From UBA668 sp043721915 (GTDB lineage Bacteria; Actinomycetota; Acidimicrobiia; Acidimicrobiales; Ilumatobacteraceae), in the NCBI GenBank assembly GCA_043721915.1, contig JAYSPV010000081.1:1-64000 (forward strand): a stretch of DNA of 64,000 nt, given 5' to 3'. Position numbers and translations under genes: made by a program. Below, piece by piece: positions 56,579 to 64,000 of this stretch. The notes under the pieces were generated by a model. That model was not told the origin of the DNA. It did no database searches and saw only the letters and a list, made by a program, of their open reading frames with translations. The stretch's first letter is position 1. Each line of letters opens with the position of its first letter.

Positions 56579-58377
56579 GTCGCCACCTCCGTGCGGTACG
56601 ACAGCGCAACGGCGCGCGGCACCACCGTCGGGCCATCCAGACCGGTCCGATCATGCTCGAACGCTTCGATCAGGTTGCGATAGGCGACCACGGAGGCCAG
56701 CAGTTCCTCGTGGTGGCCGTGCGCGATGACACGGCCGTCGGCGAGGTAGAGCACGTCGTCCGCCAGAGCGATCGTCGAGGGGCGGCTGGCGACGACGACA
56801 ACGGTGGTGTCTTCGAGCGCCGCTCGCAGGTTGGCCAGCACGCGGGCCTCTGTGGATGGGTCAAGTGCCGAGGTGGTGTCGTCGAGCAGCAGCGCACTCG
56901 GCGGGCGGACCAGCGCCCGCGCGAGCGCAATGCGTTGTCGCTGACCTCCCGAGAGGCCGACACCGCGCTCACCCAACTGGGTATCGAGCCCGGACGGCAG
57001 CTCGTTCACGAACCCTGCATCCGCCACTGCGAGCGCAGCCCAGAGCTCCTCGGTGGTGGCGTCGGAGCCGAGTGAGATGTTGTCACGGACAGAGCCCGCG
57101 ATCAGGAAGGGCTCCTGGAACACCAGCCGGCACCCGCCGAGTGGAACTGAGATCGACCCTGAGTCGGCAGCGATCAAGCCAGCCATCAGATGCAGCAGCG
57201 TTGTCTTGCCGGCACCGGTAGCACCGACCACCGCCACGGTGCGGCCGGCCACGATCCGAGCGCTGACCCCCGCAAGCACTTCACGTTCGCCATCGTGACT
57301 GAAGTGAACATCCTCGAGGACCACGCCGTTGCCGGCGACCCGAACGAGAGCAAGGGCCGGGTCGGCGGCCACCGGCTGATCGAGCAGCGCCATGATTCGC
57401 GTCCAGCCGGCCAACGAGTGGGGCACCTCGGAAAGCGTGTAGCCGATCAGCCGAAGGGGGAAGACCAGCAGTGTGAACAGGTAGATGAAGCTGGTCAGCT
57501 CGCCGACCGTCATCGCTCCGGCTCTCACCCGGTAGGCACCGCCGACGATCAGCAGGATGTTGACGACTGTCGGCACGGTGTCCAACAGCGCCTCGAACGT
57601 GCTGCGCAGCCCCACCACGCGCAGGCGCGCCTCACGTAACCGACGTGCGATGACAGCCAGCCGCTCGGTCTCGCGGGTCTCCGCACCGAAGGACTTCACC
57701 ACCGCGACGCCGTCGAAGCTCTCGTGCACGGCCGCGCTGAGGTTGCCCAGTTCCTCCTGAGCGACGTTGTAGTGCCTGTCCACCGTGCGCTGGTAGAACA
57801 CGTTCATCGCGATCAGGCCGGGAAAGACTGCGACCGCGGCAAGGCCGAGTGGTAGGTCGGTCACGAGCAGCATCGCGCTGGAGAGGCCAACCAGCACCAC
57901 GACACCGGACGCGTACGGAAGTGGACCGAGCACTGCGGTGGCCGCCTCGGCATCCACCCCGGCGCGCGTGATCAGGTCGCCCGTGCTCTGCCTGCGATGC
58001 CACGACACCGGTTGCAGCGTGAGCTTGTCGACGACGTCGCGGGTGAGCCGCTCGGTCACCCGCCACGAGGCTCGACCCGCCCAGGTTCTGCGCACGACGA
58101 CACCGCCTGCCCGGACGAACCCGAGCACGATCAGCGCCCCGAGCACCACCGCCACCTTGCGGGCGGAGACCGAGCCCTCGTTGAAGCGCGGCCCGATCAC
58201 CTCGTCGGTGATCATCCGCACGACCACAGCCGACAGCACGGTGCACGTGGCGAACACCGCGGCGCCGGCGACCGCAATCGAGAACAGCCGCTTGTGATGA
58301 CGCAGTAGCGAGCGCACGAGCCGGAACGCCTGCACGAGCCGACCGCGCGTCGCTGGAATGTCCGTTCCGTCCCCCAT
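56575..58377 (-). CDS. ABC exporter half, ATP-binding/permease subunit A
   Basis: About 600 residues from the ATG at 58377 (an ATG-like earlier start at 58413 is possible). Six-helix exporter domain then NBD: Walker A GATGAGKTT, a normal signature LSGGQRQRIALARAL, but Walker B LLLDDTTSALD with Asp in place of the catalytic Glu, and the switch position reads VASRPST rather than the usual AHR. This is the degenerate-site subunit of a heterodimeric exporter. Substrate unknown; a multidrug or lipid exporter is likely. Confidence 0.92.
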   Translation of the reverse strand: MGDGTDIPATRGRLVQAFRLVRSLLRHHKRLFSIAVAGAAVFATCTVLSAVVVRMITDEVIGPRFNEGSVSARKVAVVLGALIVLGFVRAGGVVVRRTWAGRASWRVTERLTRDVVDKLTLQPVSWHRRQSTGDLITRAGVDAEAATAVLGPLPYASGVVVLVGLSSAMLLVTDLPLGLAAVAVFPGLIAMNVFYQRTVDRHYNVAQEELGNLSAAVHESFDGVAVVKSFGAETRETERLAVIARRLREARLRVVGLRSTFEALLDTVPTVVNILLIVGGAYRVRAGAMTVGELTSFIYLFTLLVFPLRLIGYTLSEVPHSLAGWTRIMALLDQPVAADPALALVRVAGNGVVLEDVHFSHDGEREVLAGVSARIVAGRTVAVVGATGAGKTTLLHLMAGLIAADSGSISVPLGGCRLVFQEPFLIAGSVRDNISLGSDATTEELWAALAVADAGFVNELPSGLDTQLGERGVGLSGGQRQRIALARALVRPPSALLLDDTTSALDPSTEARVLANLRAALEDTTVVVVASRPSTIALADDVLYLADGRVIAHGHHEELLASVVAYRNLIEAFEHDRTGLDGPTVVPRAVALSYRTEVAT

Positions 58378-58472
58378 GCCTGTCGTTCTACCAGCCGCCG
58401 CGAGCAACACCATCCGAATTAGCCCGTCGGTGCAGCTTTGGACGCGTCGGGTCGCGGCCTAGCGTGGTGTCC

Positions 58473-58976
58473 ATGCAGCAACTCGACCTGGGCCTGTTGG
58501 TGCTTCGCATCATCTTCGGCGTGTTCCTGGCCTACCACGGCTACAACAAGGTCTTCGGAGCTGGTGGCCTGAAGGGCACGGCACGTTGGTTCGGCTCCAT
58601 CGGGATGAAGTGGCCGATGTGGCAGGCACGCATCGCCGCAGCCACGGAAATCGGCGCCGGCCTGATGCTGGCTGCAGGACTGATCACCCCACTCGCAGCC
58701 GCAGGCATGATCGGCATCATGGTGGTGGCAATCGTCGTCGAGCACTGGAAGGTCGGGTTCTTCATCTTCAAGCCGAACCAAGGCTGGGAGTACTGCGCCT
58801 CGATCGCCGTGGTCGCGCTCGTGGTGGGCATGATCGGCCCGGGGCGCTGGTCACTCGACCACGCCGTCGGCATCGAGTGGACCGGCTGGACCGGTGCGCT
58901 GATCGCTGCCGCTGCAGGCATCGGCGGCGCCGTTGCCCAACTCGCCATCAGCTATCGACCGGAGGACAAGCCGTGA
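58473..58976 (+). CDS. DoxX family membrane protein
   Basis: 167 residues. Four hydrophobic helices; the first part LGLLVLRIIFGVFLAYHGYN and the RIAAATEIGAGLMLAAGLIT segment match DoxX. In mycobacteria DoxX partners with superoxide dismutase and a thiosulfate/thiol transferase in redox defence; other members are quinol oxidase subunits. TAGCGT lies 7 nt before the ATG. It is coupled to the next gene. Confidence 0.85.
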   Translation: MQQLDLGLLVLRIIFGVFLAYHGYNKVFGAGGLKGTARWFGSIGMKWPMWQARIAAATEIGAGLMLAAGLITPLAAAGMIGIMVVAIVVEHWKVGFFIFKPNQGWEYCASIAVVALVVGMIGPGRWSLDHAVGIEWTGWTGALIAAAAGIGGAVAQLAISYRPEDKP

Positions 58977-59518
58977 GGTTCCGCAACCTGGGCAAGATCG
59001 TGATCATCCTGTGCTGCCTGATCGTGGCGAGCATGTGGGGGTACTACTTCCTCTTCGCCAGCGAAAAGGGTGTGTACCAGATCGAGGACACCAGCTGGCG
59101 GCTGAGCGCGAAGAAGATCTGCGCAGCGGCCTCGGTCGAGCGTGAGGCGCTCGCCGACACCAGCGGCGGCAACATCACCAATCCCACCGTCGAGCAGATG
59201 CGCCAGCGCGCCGACCTCGTCGATCAGTCGACCGACATCCTCGAACGGATGCTCGGCGACATCGTCGCCATCGAGGTGGACAACACCGACGATCGCATCC
59301 GCCTCGACTTCTTCGACGAGAACTACCGCATTTTGCTGTCGGACCGTCGCCGGTACACGGCCTCGCTGAGAGCCGGCAACGACGTGCCCTACAACGAGAC
59401 CGTGGTCGGTGGGGGCCCAGTCACCAACGTGATCTCCGACTTCACCGCCGGCGTGAAGGGCAACAACGTGCCGGAGTGCTCGCCCCCCGGTGAGCTCGGT
59501 GACGTCCAGACCGGCTGA
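58973..59518 (+). CDS. Membrane-anchored hypothetical protein
   Basis: 181 residues from a GTG that overlaps the doxX stop (GTGA); GGAGGA lies upstream. One N-terminal membrane helix (IVIILCCLIVASMWGYYFLF) is followed by an extracytoplasmic domain with two cysteines (KKICAAASVER and VPECSPPGEL) and the strand-rich NTDDRIRLDFFDENYRILLS. No family recognised. Its steady pairing with DoxX suggests a partner role. Confidence 0.65.
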   Translation: MRFRNLGKIVIILCCLIVASMWGYYFLFASEKGVYQIEDTSWRLSAKKICAAASVEREALADTSGGNITNPTVEQMRQRADLVDQSTDILERMLGDIVAIEVDNTDDRIRLDFFDENYRILLSDRRRYTASLRAGNDVPYNETVVGGGPVTNVISDFTAGVKGNNVPECSPPGELGDVQTG

Positions 59519-59536
59519 GCCCACAGGTCTCACCGG

Positions 59537-60178
59537 TCAGCCCAGCGACACCCAACCTTCGCCTTCGACGTAGCGGCGGATCACTTTCGCAGGGGCGCCG
59601 ACCGCCACACTGAAGTCGGGGATCTCCCCCGTCACCACCGAGTTGGCACCGATCGTGACGTGCTTGCCGATGCGTGCACCCGGCAGCACGACGCAGCCGA
59701 AGCCAAGCCACGAGCCATCGCCGATCGAGACCGGCCGCTCGGGCTGCGACTGCTGGGAGATCGGCAGGGTGACGTCCTCGTAGCCGTGGTTCTGGTCGGT
59801 GATGTAGACGTGATGGCCGGTCCAGACATCGTTGCCGATCTCGATGCCGAAGTGGCCAACGATGCCGCTGCCCTTGCCGATCAGGCACCGATCACCGATG
59901 CGCACGACCGGATCCGCGAGGCACTGCTGGCCCGGGACCATCCCGGCCGACAGCGTGACCTGCGGACCGATCATGGTGCCTTCGCCGATGTGGATGTAGT
60001 GCTCGTTGAAGATCGTGTTGTGCGGAAAGCAGATGATGCTGCCCGCGCCGAACTTCCCGAACTGACGCCCGGCCCGGTCGGATGGCCCGATTGCCGCCAT
60101 TCGGCATGCGTGTGCCCATGCGCGACGAACGAGCTCGCCCCCGATCCGGTGTCCGGCCGCTCGCAGCTGATGACGCAC
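59537..60178 (-). CDS. Hexapeptide-repeat acyltransferase
   Basis: 213 residues from a GTG. The C-terminal two-thirds form a left-handed beta-helix with repeats such as IGEGTMIGPQV, IGDRCLIGKGSGIVGH, IEIGNDVWTGHHVYI and IGDGSWLGFGCVVLPGARIG, and a DQNHGYEDV loop containing the catalytic His typical of maltose/galactoside O-acetyltransferase-like enzymes. The sugar acceptor is unknown. TAGCTT is 6 nt upstream of the GTG, divergent from the Pcs-like gene. Confidence 0.87.
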   Translation of the reverse strand: MRHQLRAAGHRIGGELVRRAWAHACRMAAIGPSDRAGRQFGKFGAGSIICFPHNTIFNEHYIHIGEGTMIGPQVTLSAGMVPGQQCLADPVVRIGDRCLIGKGSGIVGHFGIEIGNDVWTGHHVYITDQNHGYEDVTLPISQQSQPERPVSIGDGSWLGFGCVVLPGARIGKHVTIGANSVVTGEIPDFSVAVGAPAKVIRRYVEGEGWVSLG

Positions 60179-60223
60179 GAGGCGAAGCTATCGGCTGTTC
60201 GCGGTAGGCTCGCGACCATAACC

Positions 60224-60991
60224 ATGCGAACGAAGAGCCCCACCGAACCCGCCATGTTGCGTCACCCGGTCGCCAAGGGTTGGTTCGTCCACTCCTTCAC
60301 CGCACTCGGTGCGTTGTGCGGGATGTTCGGTCTGATGGCCGTACAGGACCGCGACGTCGAGGGGGCCATCATCTGGCTCGCGATCGCGATGATCGTCGAC
60401 GGGCTCGACGGTCTGGCAGCTCGGCGTTTCGAGGTCAAGACGCACGTGCCGCGCATCGACGGCTACACGCTCGACCTGATCATCGACTTCGTCACCTGCA
60501 TCGTCATTCCGGTGATGTTCATGCTCACGTTCAAGATGCTGCCCAATGGCCCGGCGGGGACAGTGGTGGCGTCCTTCGTGATGCTGATGTCGGCACTGTG
60601 GATGTCGCGCACCGATCAGATGACCAGCGATCACTTCTTCAACGGCTTCCCCTGCGAGTGGAACATGATCGTGCCCACGCTGTTCCTGTTGAACTTGAAC
60701 CCGTGGCCGACCGCCATCGCCTGTGTCCTCCTCAGCCTCACCCAGCTCACCAACTGGAAGTTCCTCCACCCGATGCAGGTCCGCAAGTTCCGGCCGCTCA
60801 CCATCACCGTCACCGTCGTGTGGCTGGCAACGGTGCTGCTGATGACCGCCGACCTGCCGGGCAGGAACGATGCAGGCACCTACTTCCTGATCGCCTGCCC
60901 GCTCTACATCGTCGGGCTCGGGGTCTGGCGCACGCTCACCGGCGCCCCCGAGGGCGCCGACGAGCACATGCCCTCCACAATGCGCGGGTGA
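60224..60991 (+). CDS. pcs: CDP-alcohol phosphatidyltransferase, phosphatidylcholine-synthase-like
   Basis: 255 residues with seven or eight membrane segments. The CDP-OH-P motif is visible as VDGLDGLAARR, then GYTLDLIID, giving D-x2-D-G-x2-A-R ... G-x3-D-x3-D. The spacing and the text around it (FEVKTHVP) match bacterial Pcs, which condenses CDP-diacylglycerol with choline. Transfer of another alcohol cannot be excluded. The ATG is close to TAGGCT (13 nt), so a very short leader is expected. The stop overlaps the next GTG. Confidence 0.75.
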   Translation: MRTKSPTEPAMLRHPVAKGWFVHSFTALGALCGMFGLMAVQDRDVEGAIIWLAIAMIVDGLDGLAARRFEVKTHVPRIDGYTLDLIIDFVTCIVIPVMFMLTFKMLPNGPAGTVVASFVMLMSALWMSRTDQMTSDHFFNGFPCEWNMIVPTLFLLNLNPWPTAIACVLLSLTQLTNWKFLHPMQVRKFRPLTITVTVVWLATVLLMTADLPGRNDAGTYFLIACPLYIVGLGVWRTLTGAPEGADEHMPSTMRG

Positions 60992-62043
60992 ATCCGACAG
61001 TGTCCGGCCTCGCGGGTTGCGTCACCGACGTGCCCGGCGTGCGCGTCGGGCACGCACAGCGGGTTGGTCGCGGATGGCGCACGGGCACCACCGTGCTCTT
61101 GTTGCCCGACGCCACAACAGCCAGCGTCGACGTACGCGGTGGTGGCCCCGGGACCCGCGAAACGGATCTGCTCCACCCAACTGCCACGATGCAGAGCGTG
61201 CACGCCGTCTGCCTCACCGGCGGCAGCGCATACGGCCTCGCGGCCGCCGGCGGCGTGATGGAGTTCCTCGAGGCCAGGAGCATCGGTTTCAAGGTCGGCC
61301 CCGGCGCCCACGACGTTGTGCCGCTGGTGCCCACCGCGGTGATCTTCGATCTCGGCCGCTCGGGAACGTTCATCAACCGACCCGATGCAGGTTTCGGCCG
61401 TCGCGCCGCTGCGGCCGCGCGGGCAACACCGGTGACGAACGGTGCGGTCGGAGCCGGTACAGGCGCCCGGACGCGCGGGGTGCAGGGCGGGGTCGGCACA
61501 GCCAGCACGAGACTGGCCAACGGAACGGTCGTTGCTGCACTTGCGGTCGTCAACGCAGCGGGCTCATTGTTCGACGCATCTACCGGATTGCCATGGATGC
61601 CGGGCTCGGATCGGCTGCGACGCCCTTCGGCCTCCGATCGCGCGACGCTTGCATCCCACCTGTCGACCGCGGTGCCGCCTTTCAACACGACCATCGGGGT
61701 CGTGATCACCACAGCAGCACTCACGAAGGCCGAATGCAACAAGTTGGCGTCCGTGGCTCACGACGGCCTCGCGCGCGCTGTCCGCCCGGTGCACTCCATG
61801 CTCGACGGCGACACGATCTTCGGCCTCGCCACAGGCCGCGATGTCCTCGGCACCCTCGCCGACGGCGCCGCCCCACACGAGGCACCGCAGCGCCAGCGGA
61901 TCGACTGGCTCAACGCCGTCCTCGAGGCCGGGGCAGCGTGCTTCGCCGCTGCGTGCACCCACGCCGTCATTCGCGCCATCCGAACTGGGGCAGACCCTTC
62001 ATATCGCGAGCTGTGTCCGTCCGCATTCCGCGACGCGGTGTGA
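60988..62043 (+). CDS. P1 family peptidase (DmpA/S58 type)
   Basis: 351 residues from a GTG overlapping the previous stop. The conserved DVPGVRVGHAQ start, GGSAYGLAAAGGVMEFLE, and the autocleavage/nucleophile motif FNTTIGVVIT (Asn-Thr, giving an N-terminal nucleophile Thr) identify the S58 family. Members are beta-aminopeptidases or L-aminopeptidases/D-esterases, or cut cyclic amides. Processing into alpha and beta chains is expected. Not obviously connected to Pcs. Confidence 0.88.
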   Translation: MNPTVSGLAGCVTDVPGVRVGHAQRVGRGWRTGTTVLLLPDATTASVDVRGGGPGTRETDLLHPTATMQSVHAVCLTGGSAYGLAAAGGVMEFLEARSIGFKVGPGAHDVVPLVPTAVIFDLGRSGTFINRPDAGFGRRAAAAARATPVTNGAVGAGTGARTRGVQGGVGTASTRLANGTVVAALAVVNAAGSLFDASTGLPWMPGSDRLRRPSASDRATLASHLSTAVPPFNTTIGVVITTAALTKAECNKLASVAHDGLARAVRPVHSMLDGDTIFGLATGRDVLGTLADGAAPHEAPQRQRIDWLNAVLEAGAACFAAACTHAVIRAIRTGADPSYRELCPSAFRDAV

Positions 62044-62151
62044 CTCCTGCGACGCGACGACCCGCGCGCTTTCGGAACATGGCCGACATTCGCTAGGTTG
62101 CCTGCTGCGGCGGGGTGATCGGCACCCCGGTCGAAGGAGGCAGTCGGCTTC

Positions 62152-62979
62152 ATGTCCAGCTCGGCCCAGGACCGCTCCAAGATCACCGTTCCCGACCTCG
62201 GGCGGATGAAGGCGCTGGAACAACGCATCAGCATGATCACTGCCTACGACGCGACGTTTGCGCGGCTCGTCGATCTCGCGGGTGTCGACATGATCCTGGT
62301 CGGCGACAGCGTCGGCATGGTCGTGCAAGGCGAGGCCAACACCATTCCCGTGCAGCTCGACGAGATGGCGTACCACGTGCGCCTCGTGTCGCGCGCGCAA
62401 CCCAAGGCGCTGATCGTGGGCGATCTGCCGTTCGGCAGCTATCAGGTCAGCCCGCAGCAGGCGGTGGAGAGCAGCATCCGTTTGATGAAGGAAGGCGCCG
62501 AGTGCGTCAAGCTCGAAGGTGGCCTGGTGATGGCCGACACCATCCAGGCGATCACGCGCGTCGACATTCCTGTCGTGGGCCACATCGGCCTCACCCCGCA
62601 GAGCTTTCACCGGATGGGTGGCCACCGGGTACAGGGCAAGAAGAGCGGATTCGAGGCGGGGGGCCGCGAGCGGCTGCTCGAGGACGCTCACGCGGTGGAA
62701 CAGGCCGGAGCCTTCGCCGTCGTGGTGGAGGGCGTGCCGCGCGACCTTGCGAAGGAGATCACCGCCAAGCTGTCCATCCCTACGATCGGCATCGGCGCCG
62801 GGCCGGACTGCGACGGTCAGGTTCTGGTGTTGCACGACGTCCTCGGGCTCAGTGAGATGGCGTTGAAGTTCACCAAGCACTACGCGGATTTGCGAACAGT
62901 CGCGATCGAGGCCACGCGTGCGTTCGTGTGCGAGGTTCGCGACGGCACCTGGCCAGACGACGCCCACAGCTTCCACTGA
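62152..62979 (+). CDS. panB: 3-methyl-2-oxobutanoate hydroxymethyltransferase
   Basis: 275 residues. ISMITAYDATFARL, LVGDSVGMVVQGEANTIPV (metal-binding DS), GDLPFGSYQ, VKLEGG, and GHIGLTPQSFHRMGGHRVQG are all PanB hallmarks, with the catalytic Glu in VVEGVPRDLA. It makes ketopantoate from 2-oxoisovalerate and methylene-THF. AAGGAGG 11 nt upstream fixes the start; TAGGTT at 62094 is a likely -10. It is first in a panBC pair. Confidence 0.97.
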   Translation: MSSSAQDRSKITVPDLGRMKALEQRISMITAYDATFARLVDLAGVDMILVGDSVGMVVQGEANTIPVQLDEMAYHVRLVSRAQPKALIVGDLPFGSYQVSPQQAVESSIRLMKEGAECVKLEGGLVMADTIQAITRVDIPVVGHIGLTPQSFHRMGGHRVQGKKSGFEAGGRERLLEDAHAVEQAGAFAVVVEGVPRDLAKEITAKLSIPTIGIGAGPDCDGQVLVLHDVLGLSEMALKFTKHYADLRTVAIEATRAFVCEVRDGTWPDDAHSFH

Positions 62980-62987
62980 CCGCCGCC

Positions 62988-63845
62988 GTGGAGGTCTTCG
63001 ACACACCGGGAGCGATGCGCTCATGGAGCAACGCCAGGCGCGTCGAAGGCACACGAGTCGGGTTGGTCCCCACGATGGGAGCGCTGCACGACGGCCACCT
63101 GGCGTTGGTCGCCGAAGCCCGACTTCATGCCGACGTGGTCGTCGTCAGCATCTTCGTCAATCCGCTGCAGTTCAACCGACGCGACGACTTCGACGCCTAT
63201 CCACGCCCCATCGACAGTGATCTCGAGGTGTGCCGAGCACGTGGTGTCGATGCGGTGTACGCACCGACGGCATCGGCGATGTATCCGCGCTCGTTCGAGA
63301 CCCACATCGAGCCGGGCTCGCTCGCCGGCGTGCTCGAAGGTGCCGCCAGGCCCGGCCACTTCGCCGGCGTAGCCACCGTGGTGGCCAAGTTGTTCGGCGC
63401 GACGCAGCCGCATGTCGCCGTGTTCGGGCAGAAGGACTTCCAACAGCTGGCGATCATCCGACGGATGACCATCGACCTCGACATGGGAGTGAAGATCATC
63501 GGCCTGTCAACGGTACGCGACAAGGACGGCGTGGCGCTGTCGAGCCGCAACCGCCGGCTGACCATCGAGCAACGCGCGGCTGCGGTGTGCGTGCCACGCT
63601 CGTTGCAGGCACTGACCGAAGCACTCGCGGCAGGCGAACGCGACACCGCCACGCTCGTGGCGATCGGACGCGCTGTGGTCGACAACGAGCCGCTGGCACG
63701 GTTCGAGCACCTGGAGATCGTTCACCCGGAGACCCTGCAGCCGATCGCGACGATCGATGACGTCGCACTGGCGGTCACGGCGGTGTGGTTTGCACAGGTG
63801 CGCCTGATCGACAACCTGTTACTTGCCGGTGACGTGCCAGCCTGA
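62988..63845 (+). CDS. panC: Pantothenate synthetase
   Basis: 285 residues from a GTG, 8 bp after panB. LVPTMGALHDGHLALV (ATP motif PTMGALHxGH), FVNPLQFN, HFAGVATVVAKLFGATQPHVAVFGQKDFQQLAII, and LSSRNRRLT (KMSKS-like) are present. It joins pantoate and beta-alanine. The start avoids the short antisense extension at 62928. The 3' end overlaps a convergent partial gene by 27 bp. Confidence 0.96.
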   Translation: MEVFDTPGAMRSWSNARRVEGTRVGLVPTMGALHDGHLALVAEARLHADVVVVSIFVNPLQFNRRDDFDAYPRPIDSDLEVCRARGVDAVYAPTASAMYPRSFETHIEPGSLAGVLEGAARPGHFAGVATVVAKLFGATQPHVAVFGQKDFQQLAIIRRMTIDLDMGVKIIGLSTVRDKDGVALSSRNRRLTIEQRAAAVCVPRSLQALTEALAAGERDTATLVAIGRAVVDNEPLARFEHLEIVHPETLQPIATIDDVALAVTAVWFAQVRLIDNLLLAGDVPA

Positions 63846-64000
63846 GAGCACGACGGCCATTGCGACACCGTTGAGCATGGCGTGGGCGATGATGCTCGGC
63901 CCCAGCCGCCGCAACTGGTGGACGGCGACGCCGAGGACCGTTCCCACGCTGCTCAGCACGACGATCAAGCCGATGTTGCGCATCCCTCGCGATGGGTCGA
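63819..64000 (-). CDS. CPBP family intramembrane metalloprotease, C-terminal end (partial)
   Basis: Read on the minus strand from the window edge to the TAA at 63819-63821, giving 59 residues. A hydrophobic segment (IGLIVVLSSVGTVLGVAV) is followed by RRLGPSIIAHAMLNGVAMAV, which matches the last conserved motif (HxxxN) of CAAX-protease/bacteriocin-processing (CPBP) proteins. The gene start lies outside the window. It overlaps the end of panC by 27 bp. Confidence 0.6.
   Translation of the reverse strand, partial: DPSRGMRNIGLIVVLSSVGTVLGVAVHQLRRLGPSIIAHAMLNGVAMAVVLSGWHVTGK

Overview
The window is high-GC bacterial DNA with densely packed, mostly 4-bp-overlapping genes. It carries a WhiB protein, a class II (plant-type) DAHP synthase, a nadD-LCP-rsfS cluster, a DUF2510 protein and many apparently leaderless genes (a TANNNT hexamer 6-9 nt before the start codon). 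This points to an actinobacterium. An Acidimicrobiia (Ilumatobacter-like) host is my inference from gene content, not something proven here.

Layout. 0-4.6 kb: ETF alpha and beta behind a dimethylglycine/sarcosine-dehydrogenase-like flavoprotein, with a divergent GntR regulator and a palindromic operator between them. 5-13 kb: ornithine cyclodeaminase family, two TauE/SafE exporters with a DUF1634 partner, acyl-CoA dehydrogenase, two SDRs, a phosphotransferase and a small unknown RHH operon. 13.7-19.6 kb: DEAD-box helicase, esterase, CMD protein, aminotransferase, malic enzyme. 19.7-23.4 kb: FAD-linked oxidase, FGGY kinase and SDR, the same trio as E. coli ygcU/ygcE/ygcW. 23.6-28.1 kb: geranylgeranyl-reductase-type flavoprotein, then zur and znuABC. 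28.1-32.7 kb: a coupled operon of two Gfo/Idh/MocA oxidoreductases (the first frameshifted), a hydrolase and a peptidase-S51/CysRS-C-terminus fusion.

33.5-41.7 kb: an 8.1-kb integrative element in the 3' half of tRNA-Ala(GGC), bounded by 47-bp direct repeats. It encodes a tyrosine integrase, an Xis-like HTH protein, a run of tiny zinc-ribbon proteins, an AAA+/SF3-like ATPase whose 3' end overlaps a set of inverted 9-bp iterons, a WhiB protein, a consensus actinobacterial SOS box upstream of a second Xis-like gene, and an HK97-type prohead protease with no capsid, portal or terminase gene. It looks like a small phage satellite. It also carries its own copy of the tRNA 3' end plus a terminator, so the tRNA stays functional after integration. 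This is the most interesting part of the window.

41.7-64 kb: ABM-domain protein, rsfS, LCP-like protein, nadD, a sigma-70 family factor with a long structured leader, class II DAHP synthase, serine hydrolase, MFS transporter, thiolase, PIG-L deacetylase, a CYP125/142-like P450, a histidine phosphatase, a heterodimeric ABC exporter, DoxX, a hexapeptide acyltransferase, a phosphatidylcholine-synthase-like enzyme, a P1/S58 peptidase, panB-panC and a partial CPBP protease.
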